From: Viridothelium virens | Taxonomy: Eukaryota > Ascomycota > Dothideomycetes > Trypetheliales > Trypetheliaceae | DNA: 64,000 nt | Direction: 5' to 3' | Assembly (NCBI GenBank): GCA_010094025.1 | Contig: ML991773.1 | Span: 744,001 to 808,000, forward strand | Shown here: positions 11,078 to 21,264 of the stretch, piece by piece | How positions within the stretch are numbered: position 1 is the first letter of the stretch | How the letters are laid out: each line of letters begins with the position of its first letter | Notes under the pieces: generated by a model | Told to the model about the DNA's origin: nothing | Seen by the model: only the letters and a program-made list of their open reading frames with translations | Database searches by the model: none | Made by a program: the position numbers and the translations under genes

Positions 11078-11407
11078 TAGATAAGGTAATTTACCTCGCA
11101 AATATCAAGCCACTGGCTTGACAAACGTGCCGAACCTCAAGCTGCACTCCGTACAAATGCGGGCACAGTGGATCTCCCTTTTTTTTATGTGGGGGGGTGA
11201 TGGGGGCTGTTTGGGCAGACACGAAAATTGGAGTGCTACTGGCATCGCTCGCTTTTCGATGGCTGGGAAACAAATCTTGCTTGATCTTGGTATGGTACTC
11301 CACAACTTCTTCTATGCTTGTGAAATACAGTCTTTCAGTATGAAGTAGCTGCATCTCCGGAGTCTAGGCCAGAGCTCACAATGCGGCTTTCTCCATTAAT
11401 CTTACGT
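11078..11407. other. short intergenic stretch
   Basis: About 330 bases between the foldback element and the 3' end of the fructosamine-kinase-like gene. It holds T- and G-rich runs around 11180-11210 but no recognisable gene. Overlapping short ORFs on both strands have no motif. Confidence 0.5.
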
Positions 11408-12657
11408 TTACTCTACATAGTCCCCGAGCAACTTGAGCTGATCTGTCTCTTTGAAATGATCCTTGGTCCCATCATTCCAAGGAACATAACTGTCGATCAA
11501 GTACACTAGATCGTCGAAAGCCCTATCATACGTTAGAGGCAGCACACACATATGCAAGTTCAATGTGTAACATTACTCTTGGCGACTAGGAGAGCCCGGA
11601 TAAACGGCAGAGGACATGAAATTGGTCTTGCATCTGTAGAGTCGAATTCTGTCATCGAACTCTTCCTTTGGCTCGCTAGGTTCAATATTCCTCAAATACT
11701 CGACACGGTACGGCTTCGCCCGTAGCTTGTGGCACTCAGCGGCCCAGATCCCTAACTCCATCTCGTGGTGTGCATAATACACAGCCGAATCAAATATCCA
11801 GGGATCACCGGTATCGATGTCACTACCGATGTTGCCCTCCCACAGATCGCCGTGGATCAAACAAGGCTTGATTGACCGACCTTCCGACTGCAGAGCTCCA
11901 AGTAGTCGCGGGATAAGATGTGATACAGTGCGCTGAAAGGCTATATCGAGCTCTTTCCAGACCGTATTTGTTTCGACGTGTTGACGATACGCCTCCGACA
12001 CAAGCTTGGAGAAGAAAGAGGCCCAAATGGGGTCCCACTCAATGGTCTGAGGTCTCCATCGTAGGTGGCCATGTGAAAGCCGAATATAGTCGTCGGTGAC
12101 GAGCTCTTCTTGTGCATTTCCGCAACTCGAGCACCAAGTTTTGCCGCATTAGGCAGGCCAGGCCCGAATGTTTTGAACTCAATAAGGAAAAAGTATGCCT
12201 CCGGGTTGGAATCTCTCAACTTCCCCCATGCAACGGGCTTTGGAACAAAGTTTGGCATCAATTTATGCAATTCACTCATTCCCACGAATTCTCCTTCCAG
12301 TTGCCTCAAGCCCAATTCTCCAGCAACATACTAGAATATGGCAGTAAGTCCGCAAATTTCCGAACGAATTCTTGGCGTACCTTTAGAAAGAAAGGCTTTG
12401 AGTCACCCTTCTCATTTTTCGCGTTGATTTTCGCAGTAAAAGACCATGCAGAATGGCCATAACTATGAGCAGACTCTACAAAAATGCCCGAAGGAATAGC
12501 TGGAAAGACGAGTCATTGTGAGATACAAGTTAAATCCACAAAGCTCTCCATCTTGCTTACCAGCAATCACCGCTTCATCAGGTCTGAAGCACCGCCCAGT
12601 CTCATCGCAAATTGCTTCGAGATTTTGCTTTAGCTCATCTTGCAGTTTAAGTGACAT
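11408..12657 (-). pseudogene. fructosamine/ketosamine-3-kinase-like gene with broken frame
   Basis: Relatives phosphorylate sugar adducts on protein amines so that they fall off (deglycation). The exons are 12657-12561, 12499-12381, 12330-11577 and 11522-11408, with introns of 50-61 bases. The family signatures are present: FFLK before an intron, then GEFVGMSELHKLMPNFVPKPVAWG, split here as GEFVGMSELH and FVPKPVAWG, FGFHMATYDG, the catalytic loop LIHGDLWEGN, and the metal-binding region IFDSAVYYAHHE. Between FGFHMATYDGDLRP and IEWDPIWASFFSKL the frame changes near 12043-12044, with no room for an intron. The summed exon length (1085) is also not a multiple of three, as expected if one base is missing. 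So this is either a recent pseudogene or a sequence error. Everything else looks intact and well conserved, which favours a recent event. The usual D-P of the metal site reads D-S. Confidence 0.75.
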
Positions 12658-13351
12658 CTTGGCGAATCGCCTGATGCCATCAGACTCAGTTTTCGTAACG
12701 ATTTTGTTGGTTTTGCAGATATCAGAGCCTTTCGAAATGAAAACTTTGTGGGGCTAGGGGGTTGCAAAAAAAATATTAACAAGAGATTTTACATACTCAT
12801 GATACATGAATAGGTACTTTTTACCTGTTTCCATCCCGGGCGGTTGAGCGTCGTAGGTTTCGACCTTTCAAAACCGACGACTGCGAAACTCCGGAACAGT
12901 ATCCTGATCTTGTTCAGTCAGCAGAGTATTGTCCCTCCTAGGATCAGTTGTACTTTCTCCGACAGCAGCTTACTAGAGCCTTGTAAAGGGGGGGCAAGTC
13001 CGTTGTTAATGGCCGAACTGAGAGTGAGTGAGGAGACGCTAAACATTTTGTAGCGGTGCGGACGGGATCCAAAACCTCTTACATTGAACCTTCAAGTGGG
13101 TGGAAGGAGTGAATTTAGACACGAGATCAGGCAGGGGTAGGCTAACAGATGACGTACTTCCCATGAATGCATGACCAGCGCCATATCTAGTACAGTGAAT
13201 ACTGCTACGGGAGCGGTTTCCAATGTTTGGACACGAGCCCATGCGATACGCACCTTATCCTGGCCAGCTATCCATCGCACTTTAGCTAAGATTCAGCAGA
13301 TCGCGCTCAACAAAAACGAGTGTCCGTGAGCGTGGGCACATCTCAGTCTGT
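12658..13351. other. intergenic region between divergent broken genes
   Basis: About 700 bases separating the starts of the kinase-like gene (minus) and the MFS gene (plus), so it would hold both promoters. Short ORFs are present but none has a recognisable motif, and I see no repeat. Confidence 0.5.
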
Positions 13352-15206
13352 ATGCCAGAGCAAGATGCAATTAGCAGCGAGAGGCACGAGGCCAATCTAG
13401 AGACACCGCAGAGAGCCAGTCCATCAACCTTTCCTGTAGCCGTCAAAGAAGAGGGCAATGCAGCTCCAGCTACCATCACTGAGCCTCAAGAGGCGGACGC
13501 ACCGGAGACGACTTCAATAAATTGCTACTCAGTATTCTCCATAAGTCAAAAATGACTGATCCTTCTCCTGACAGCTTTCGCTAGCATGTTCTCCCCAATG
13601 AGCAGCTTCATTTTCTACCCTGCTATTTCACCTATTGCGAATGGCATCGGTGTCTCTGTTGAGCTTATTAATCTCACAATCACATCCTACATGGTGGTTT
13701 CCGGTGTGACACCTGCGCTCCTAGGAAATGTGGCCGATAAGGGTGGCCGACGTCCAGTCTACATCGTTGCGCTATCAACTTACATCATAGCTAATATTGG
13801 CCTTGCTCTTCAAAATAGCTTTCCAGGGCTTCTCATTCTGAGAATGATACAGAGCGCGGGTAGCTCCGGTCAGTTGAAACTAATCTAATCTGATGATAGT
13901 CTCGTTGACTTCTCCTCAGGGACCATTTCTCTAGGTTATGGGGTTATGTCTGATATTGCTACTCCAGCGGAACGAGGCTCATATGTCGGCATTTTACTTA
14001 TGGGGTATGGCAATTTTTGATAATGATATGCCTGCCTGCACATGCTCACGCAACCTATAGACCCAACGTAGCTCCTCCACTTGGTCCAGTACTTGGTGGA
14101 GCTATCACAAGTCGATTAGGCTGGAAGTGGATTTTCTGGGTCCTTTGCATTTTATCAGGTGTATGTCTTATGCTTCTATTGTTTTTGCTCCACGAGACTG
14201 CTCGGAGCATCGTTGGTAATGGTAGCACCCCACCAACACGCATTGTTCATAAGACCTTTCTTCAGCTCATGGCTGATACAACTGAGAAGAGGGTCGAACG
14301 GACTGACGAAGGAGCTTCTAACCTCAGTCTGCGACTCAACCTCCCTAATCCTCTTCTTTGCCTCAGATTGCTGTTCGTCAAAGATGTGGCAATTGTGCTG
14401 ATATGCAACGGTATTTGTTACGCAGCCTACTGTTGCATCCAGGCATCGCTCTCATCCTTGATCATCAAGATTTACAATTTCAACGAACTTCAAGCAGGTC
14501 TGATCTATCTTCCTTTCGGATTTGCTTGTCTTTCAAGTTCGTTTCTCTCTGGTAAGTGAAAGTCAAACTAGTCTCGTGGTTCTTCTCATAGACATACAGG
14601 TCGACTGTTGGATTACGATTATGCAAAAACTGCCAAAGCCCACGGCTTTGTCGCAGATAGAAGACATGGGGAAGAGCTGGGTCAATTTCCGCTTGAAAAA
14701 GCGAGGCTAAGAAGTGTCTTTGTCCTTTTGACAATAACATCTGGGTCGCTACTATGTTACGGCTGGGTGATGCAACTCAAAGTGGTACGTCTTCAAGGAG
14801 TAGGTCGCAGACTAGGACTGAGCAGCGGGAACCAGCACATATCAGTCCCTTTGATTCTTCAAGTATTCATTGGATTTGCGATCAGCGGAGTTTTCACTGT
14901 ATGCCATTATTCTTTTAGTCTCGTCCGAGGGCTGATTGCGGCATGTCTTAGGTGCTTGGGACCTTGTTGACCGATTTCAATCCTCAGAGGTCTTCGACAG
15001 CAGCAGCCTCTGCAAATATCGTCCGTTGCGCCCTAGCTGCCTCATCTTTGGCAGTTTTACAATTGATCATCGATGCGATTGGTGCAGGCTGGTGTTTCAC
15101 CATTATTGGGACAATCACGGCAATTTGCATACCACTCACAGAGATCGAGCGCCGCAAAGGACCCAATTGGCGACGAGATCGAGCCTCGTACACAGCCAGA
15201 ATTTAA
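13352..15206 (+). pseudogene. MFS multidrug transporter, QDR/DHA1 type, with in-frame TGA
   Basis: A 12-helix major facilitator of the drug:H+ antiporter-1 family, closest to Qdr1/Aqr1-type proteins. Exons are 13352-13868, 13920-14004, 14061-14551, 14601-14784, 14836-14898 and 14952-15206, with introns of about 50 bases and clean phases. Family marks include SPMSSFIFYPAI, the antiporter motif DKGGRRPVY, IQSAGSSGT, GPNVAPPLGPVLGG and ISVPLILQ. The first exon is interrupted by TGA at 13553-13555, reading SISQK-stop-LILLLTAFASMF, where homologs have a Trp (QKW) at the cytosolic edge of helix 1. Avoiding it by splicing would need a 30-base intron, too short for this genome. The gene is therefore probably inactivated by one recent TGG to TGA change, or uses readthrough. 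The remainder is open and conserved. The C-terminal hydrophilic tail is short. Confidence 0.78.
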
Positions 15207-16298
15207 GCTGGGTAACACAAGACCAACTTGCGTCCCGACTTTGCTCATTTGACGCCTACAAGAGTGGGTTGATTGGTAAGTACGGTGCGTCGTGTTTTTG
15301 GAGTTAGAATATATCATGGCTGTTTCACTGTAGGATGTTAGTCATAGTGCATTTTTGCTATCTATTGTATACCTGGCAGCATCGTCCAGCCAACTCATGG
15401 TTTGTACTGAACATCCTACGACAGTTGATGAGCCTGAATAAGCTCTTGACTGAACCGATGCAAGATACAATGGGTCCATGCGGATTCTTCTGGAGATCTC
15501 CGTCATCCGATATTTAATTAGTTGCTTCCTCCTTGTGTCTTGTCTAAGCCATGTTCAGAAGCCATCTCTTCTGCCGCAGCGACTCTCCGACTCTCAAAGT
15601 GCGAAATCACTGTATAATCAACTTAGACTTTTGTCCCGATATTTTAGCCTATCTCTTTCCGAAACGATGATCTTGATTTATATTTTCTGTTTGGTTTTTG
15701 CTGTGCTAGCTGGTCTAGCTTTCGATGAGGTATACATCTTCGATCTGTCTTTCCATATCGCCTTGTGTCAACCACGGCGCTCACCCTGTGCATCAGCTCC
15801 AAGACATGTCGAACAAACACCAACTGCACTCGTTCCACAAGCTACACTGTGTCCGACGCTGCTATCCAAAGGACGACAAGATCAATAGCTCCTGTAAGCG
15901 GGTTAGCATAGAAGACTCGCTTATCGTCAAGTTCGACATATTAAATGTCGCAAAGATTCGACAGAGTTTTGGGTAAGTCACTCAAGGGGGCTACGAAGAA
16001 TACCGGAAGATATGGACCCTACTGACGAACCTTTTTTCGGACCGACTAGGATGAATATGGGGGGCACTCCAAAGATGCAGCTCCTGCCTTTATGATGTGT
16101 GGGGGCGATTCGATGTCTTGAGAGGGAATTTTGAAGGAAATCGTTCGGTCAAATCGCTCGATATGTTTGTTGCCAACGACAACTACCAAAGTAGCATCAG
16201 GTGTGCGAGGAGATAGCCTGGGATGAATTGAAGCTTGAGTGATGGTGTTACAGCATATTTACATGTGTGAGCCAAGGGACTTGGACCATGTCTATGAT
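15207..16298. other. intergenic region
   Basis: About 1.1 kb between the MFS gene and COX23. Short ORFs (for example 15478-15888 plus and 15725-15976 plus) have no recognisable family, signal peptide or consistent exon chain. A splice-like donor at 15973 follows one of them, but the resulting peptide is not recognisable. No repeat seen. Confidence 0.45.
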
Positions 16299-16776
16299 CT
16301 AGAACCAGCTTGTCTTTTGCCGAGCTTTTCTCCTCTCCTCCGTCTGTCTATCGTCAGCAAGGGAAATCAGCCGTGGCGTGGCAAGGAGAGCACAGTGCTA
16401 CACACCCACTGTTTCTTACAGTCTCGATAAGCCCTGTACCAAGTTAGTGTCAAATTCGAGCATTCGAGATCTGAGTGTAATCATTCTTGAGGTGATATGG
16501 CAATCGTGTTCAGATCTCAGTGGTAGGAGCCGTGTCGATACTTACTGGAAATAATCTTGGCACATGTCCCGATCTCCACCATTTCGATGCATGCATCTCA
16601 AACTCCGTTCTGCAGCCTCCTGGCACGGATCGAAGTATTCACTATGTCGTTTGCTTGAGCATGTCAGTAGAGCCGGCTTCATAAGAGTCGATCAGGACAA
16701 AGTGTCTGGAGTACCTGTTGAACTTGGCCTCCGCGTTAGTGTTCCATGACGTCGGGGCGCTGTCTTCGGCTGCCAT
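16299..16776 (-). CDS. COX23: cytochrome c oxidase assembly factor COX23 (twin CX9C)
   Basis: A small protein of the mitochondrial intermembrane space, imported and oxidised by the Mia40 pathway and needed for copper delivery or assembly of complex IV. Four exons (16776-16715, 16641-16546, 16433-16406, 16343-16299) join in frame to 76 aa; introns are 73, 112 and 62 bases. The third exon is only 28 bases. The twin CX9C motif is complete: [11 protein letters not shown] and [19 protein letters not shown] and [10 protein letters not shown] are hallmarks of COX23. The protein ends [13 protein letters not shown]..., as in relatives. Each exon is too short for ORF calling, so this gene is easy to miss. 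The acceptor of exon 4 (GACAG) was chosen over a nearer TAG because it restores the conserved basic tail. Confidence 0.9.
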
Positions 16777-18731
16777 CTCTGCGGGCCCACTTTGCTGTGG
16801 TCGCGGAACTGACTGCGATATCTATAGGAACTTAGACTACCAGGATCTTTGTTGGTCTAATTCGGGAAATGGATAAGGTAGGTTCTCGTCCGGAAACTCT
16901 GAAGTTGGTGACAAACGTTGACGCACGGATCAACGCGACTCGAGGTGGACATCATCAAGTTCTGGTGTTATCGATACCTACCTTAGGACTACGATCGCAT
17001 CGGCACCAGGCATGTTTATGAGATCATCTGATATCCATTCTATTTCTACAGCATCAATGCTAAAAATTCATACTCTCACAATCACGTCAGAGAACATCTT
17101 TATAGGGACAATGATGAGTCAAATTTCGGCTTGGAAGACAAGTGACTGTGCAATGCAAGATACGGTAGGAATACCGGCTGGATGAAGCCGGCTGATCAAA
17201 GATCCGAGCATGGCTTGAGCTCTATATCATGTCGCATGGATTGAAGCCTGACAGTATGTCGATCACAGGCGCGATTGGAGCACCGGAGGCTGTTGCTGTG
17301 CCCAGCGCCTCGGGCCGTCGCACAAGCGATATGCAATGGACGGAGTCAAGTTGAAGGATCACCTGGATGCGCGTCGCATGCGGTGTGGCGCTGAGCAATG
17401 AAAACATGCAAATGTCATTTCTCTGCAGATGGTAACTTGTCAAGTAAGCATCGAGATATCAGGTGCGTTAGTCGAGGCTGGAATCTGGAAGCGCGGGAAC
17501 CCCAGAAAATTTCGTCGATCAGCGGCGTGTCCCGATTAGGGCATGGAATCCATTCCTCACATCGTCTTCTAAATGTCAACCGCCGTCTATCTCACTACGG
17601 CACAACGAAATGCAGGTGATGCTCTGCAGTCGCATCTTTAGCCCTCCACACCTGTCGGAAAAAGCGCCAGATTTGATACACGTGGAGCAATTGTCAGCGT
17701 TCCGGACCAATGCCCGGCGAACGCGCATGCCTGACGATACGGACCATCCGGGATGCTCGAAGTCTGGTCCAATGAACCGCGCAAGCATATGAGAATTGTG
17801 GCGCAAAAAATCCCTCCACACGGAGGTGACAAAATTCATCTGGGCATCGCCGGCCAGATTTCACGACCAGGTTGAAGGGAGGAATTGGAGCGCGCGAAAG
17901 CAAAATGACGACTGGAAGCATTGGACGACAACCAAGAAAAGGAATGGAGTCCTGTTGCCACCCTACATGGACGGGCCAGCAGAGCATCGACGACGCACAT
18001 CCAGATTCATGGTGGACGCTTTGAGCGTTGGAGCGGCGCGATAGTGTTCGCACGGGTCTCGCGAGCGGGGATACCAAGGTTTGGACTGCCCTAATGATAA
18101 GATAACACCGCAGTTGCCATTGAGACTGGCAATAATGCCGACGCGGGGCCACGACTTTTGCCTCTCATAAAGTAAGTCTTGACGAATACTTCGAAGGAGG
18201 TGCAGGGTTATCACAGGTCGAGTAGGAGCGTAAGTGACTCTGGTGGATCCCATTATCGCGAGTCGAGGCCGGATGGAAACGAACGCCAAATAAAGTTCAT
18301 CAACTTCTGGTCCGACTTCTCATATATTTAGAGCTTCGCCGTTCTGTCTTGGAGCGTTAGCACTTTGGAGTTCCATATTCAAATCCTTCTTTTCTTTGAT
18401 CTGTCCTGTATTCTTACCGCCTTTGTAGCAAGAGTGAGGTGTGCATGATTCGTCAGCCCTGACCATCCAGGTGAGTAAAGAAAAATGCATTGCCTTCATT
18501 AGTCTTCTCATCTTGCCCTTTCCTTTGCAATCACACAGCACAACATTGCCTTCAGGCTTCACAATCCTTGTTAACGGCATCAACGGTGGCTGCTTGTCCG
18601 CCCGTGACCTGCTGCTTCGCCCCCATCGATGTATGGCCCTGGTTGATAAGCTGCTGATAAGCCCAGTTTTCCAGACAACTTTGCGGCTTTTCAAGACTTG
18701 TTACTCACTCAGATCTAAAAGGCATTACATA
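16777..18731. other. gene-poor stretch of about 2 kb
   Basis: No gene can be supported between COX23 and the oxygenase. Several ORFs overlap on both strands (for example 17694-18152 minus, 18320-18694 minus), but they shadow each other and carry no motif or splice-consistent partner. The right end (18441-18731) stays open in the frame of the next gene and is taken as its 5' leader. Confidence 0.45.
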
Positions 18732-19977
18732 ATGGCGACCATGACGATGAATCCTGAGCCCCATGCTAGACCAAGCTTCGAGCCCATTATTAAGGCGGCA
18801 GAAGCAGAGCGCAAGGCCAGAGGCGTTGTGCACTTTGACCCAAACAGACACTTGTCGTTTGCGACTCCCCCTGAGGTCTTCTCCATGGAAGACCTTGGTC
18901 TCGAAGGTGTTGGCGTCTCTCCTGTGGCTGTGTCCCAGCCATTCCAGCTCTTCTCCGAAGAGGCAGTGGAGCAATTTCGAGCAGAGGTCTTGAACCCAGA
19001 AGTAATGACGAAATGCCGTTTCCAGAGCAATCTAGCTGCTTGTCAATTGCGTGGATATTCTCGAAAGTAAGTGTGTGGACAGCGATTCGACTCTTGGGCA
19101 GCTTGTCAAACTCACGATGATTGAAAGGTATGCACCATTCATATACGACGCCTGGAATAACTCAGAAACGCTCTCGATCATTTCCAAGATTGCAGGCGTC
19201 GATCTCATTCCAGTGGTCAATTTCGAGATTGGCCACGTCAATTTCTCGGTCAAGTCAGAAAAGGAAGCAGCAGAAGAGGTTTCCAGTATCACTCGAGCCA
19301 AGCGCTCTTTCGCTGAGGACGAAGGCATCGGCGGTTGCCCATGGGAAGACGATAAGCCTGTCGTTGGCTGGCATACTGACAGCTATCCTTTCGTGTGCGT
19401 GCTTATGCTCAGCGACTGCACCAACATGGTCGGCGGAGAGACCGCCTTGATGACAGGACGAGGCGACGTCATCAAAGTACGTGGACCTCAAAAGGTAAGA
19501 TCGATGTTCTGAAAGTCGGTTCGAGCTTCACTGAGATCATCGTAGGGTTGTGCCGTTATTCTTCAAGGCCGCTACATCACTCATCAAGCTCTCCGAGCTT
19601 TGGGTGCGCAGGAACGTATCACCATGGTGACTTCGTTCCGCCCACGTTCTCCATACTTGCCAGATGACTCGGTTCTCACAACTGTGCGGCCAGTCTCGGA
19701 TCTCAATGAGCTGTACACTGAGTTTGCAACGTACCGGCTAGAGATGCTGGAAGAACGTATTCGCAAACAGCTCAAGATCCTGCGCGATAACCAGCAAGCC
19801 AACAAGACTCTCGAAACCACTGCTCTCAAGGCTTTCCTGAGCAACCAAGAAGAGTTCATCAAACGAACCAACGAGGAACTTGTCGAGGAAGATAAGGTTG
19901 CTTTCGGCTACATGGAAGAAATCAAATTTTCATCGGAAGCTGCCACACCCCCAAAACGTATTAAGTCTGACTCCTAA
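18732..19977 (+). CDS. Fe(II)/2-oxoglutarate-type oxygenase-like fungal protein
   Basis: Three exons (18732-19066, 19128-19494, 19546-19977) give 377 aa, with introns of 61 and 51 bases. A double-stranded beta-helix oxygenase is indicated by the iron-binding H-x-D in GWHTDSYPF (second exon), the distal His in ITHQALRAL, and the downstream Arg in ITMVTSFRPR that would hold 2-oxoglutarate. The first exon contains SFATPPEVFSMEDLGLEG and AACQLRGYSRKYAPF across the first splice. The C-terminal third is a long, charged, helical region (TYRLEMLEERIRKQLK) not found in typical oxygenases. This layout is widespread in ascomycetes, but the substrate is unknown. The start at 18732 is preferred because the homologous part begins here, although the frame is open for 97 codons upstream. 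Confidence 0.85.
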
Positions 19978-21264
19978 CGGGAGGGTGTATATGAGTCTAG
20001 GCTTCATCATGAGACAGATTGTTCCAGGTTGTATTGTGTAACGACTTCGATAGTGTGGTGCTTTGGCGTGTTTGATTTTGATAGCTTGTTCTGATGCGAG
20101 GGGCTCAAAGCATTTGTTGGTTCCGGCTCAGATGGTCGTACAATGTAATAGTCGATTGGATAACGAATGCAAGTGGCGCGATTTTCATGCGGCTTTTCTT
20201 CTCGAGGACCAGTGAGAAATTTTAGTTGCTTTCGGATCGAAGGCACGATCAATGTCAAGGTTTTTCGTCACTTCTGGCTGGATTGTCATTATCGCTCGGG
20301 CTCGTCGATCTGAGTTGTCGCTTTTGGTGCGTTCGGATGGCGTGCCTTACAGCAGTTCCTCATCAAAGAAATGCAACGCATCATGCGAGCAGTTACGGTC
20401 GGTTCTAAGGATAAATAGAAGAAAATCGACGTTAAGAAAGGACTGCTATGGAAGCCGATAGATCGCCGAGTAGACCTACACTTCGTGATGAATGCAGCAT
20501 GAAGAAGAACAACAATTGCAAATATACACAACACATCCTCCAATACTGCCGTTTCTTCAATCTCACCACTAAACAAGAATGCAAAATCTGAGTAGGGTAT
20601 AGTAATGAAGCTACGAGAAGATTTTCTAGCTTAATCAGAAGATTAAAGCTTCCCACTTGGGCACAAATTAGATTAAGGAGATGAGGGACAGGGAAGTATG
20701 TGGTCGGACTGGTGGACGAGATGACTTAGAAACAACAATTCCGTATGATCAAGGCTGCAGCTGTGTGAGAGTGGTTGAGAGTGGTTGAGAGTAGGTGGTA
20801 GAGATGGTAGAATAGGGATGGGAGGAGGCAGTGGATGGCAACTGCGGGGTCCTGCGGCTTATAAGGTTCAGGTGCGTGCATAACTTATGTTTGTGCACTA
20901 TCCGACGCCTGTAGGTCATGTACGGAGGTACCTCCTGTAAGGTGGCGTGGGTGGGTGAGCACGGTGAAGTGGGAGAGGTGGGTGAGGCGTGTGAGCTGTT
21001 AGCGCGACAACCCACTGCCCACCCACCTGCATATCTCCCGCTTAGTGTGGGGAATGGAAATGGTACCATCTCTCCCCATCGAGAACACCCACGGAAAGCC
21101 GCCACCATCCACCTTCCTCGTTCTCGTCCGACTGCTCTTGCCAACTCTTCGAAAGTGCCTGCTCCTCACCACCCTCCGCGTGAGGCTGTTGGTGATGCCG
21201 CAGGGTGGGCTTGGAGTTTTAAGCGTACATACAGAATTCTAGTCTACCCACCCTACACGCCACC
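19978..21264. other. intergenic region upstream of RING gene
   Basis: About 1.3 kb. A short imperfect tandem repeat (GAGAGTGGTT units) lies at 20766-20795. ORFs at 20289-20656 (minus) and 20749-21144 (minus) have no recognisable motif; the second overlaps the likely promoter and 5' leader of the RING gene. No RNA gene seen. Confidence 0.45.

Noticed and set aside
13545-13574. A 30-base intron that would remove the TGA in the MFS gene
   Set aside because: It would restore the frame (GT..AG present) but is far shorter than any other intron here (about 45 bases minimum), and the unspliced reading matches relatives on both sides of the stop.
17694-18152. 152-codon minus ORF in the gene-poor stretch
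   Set aside because: No motif, overlaps several other ORFs on both strands, and no consistent splice partner.
18441-18731. Upstream extension of the oxygenase by 97 codons
   Set aside because: The frame is open, but the peptide is unlike the family and the conserved part begins at the ATG at 18732.
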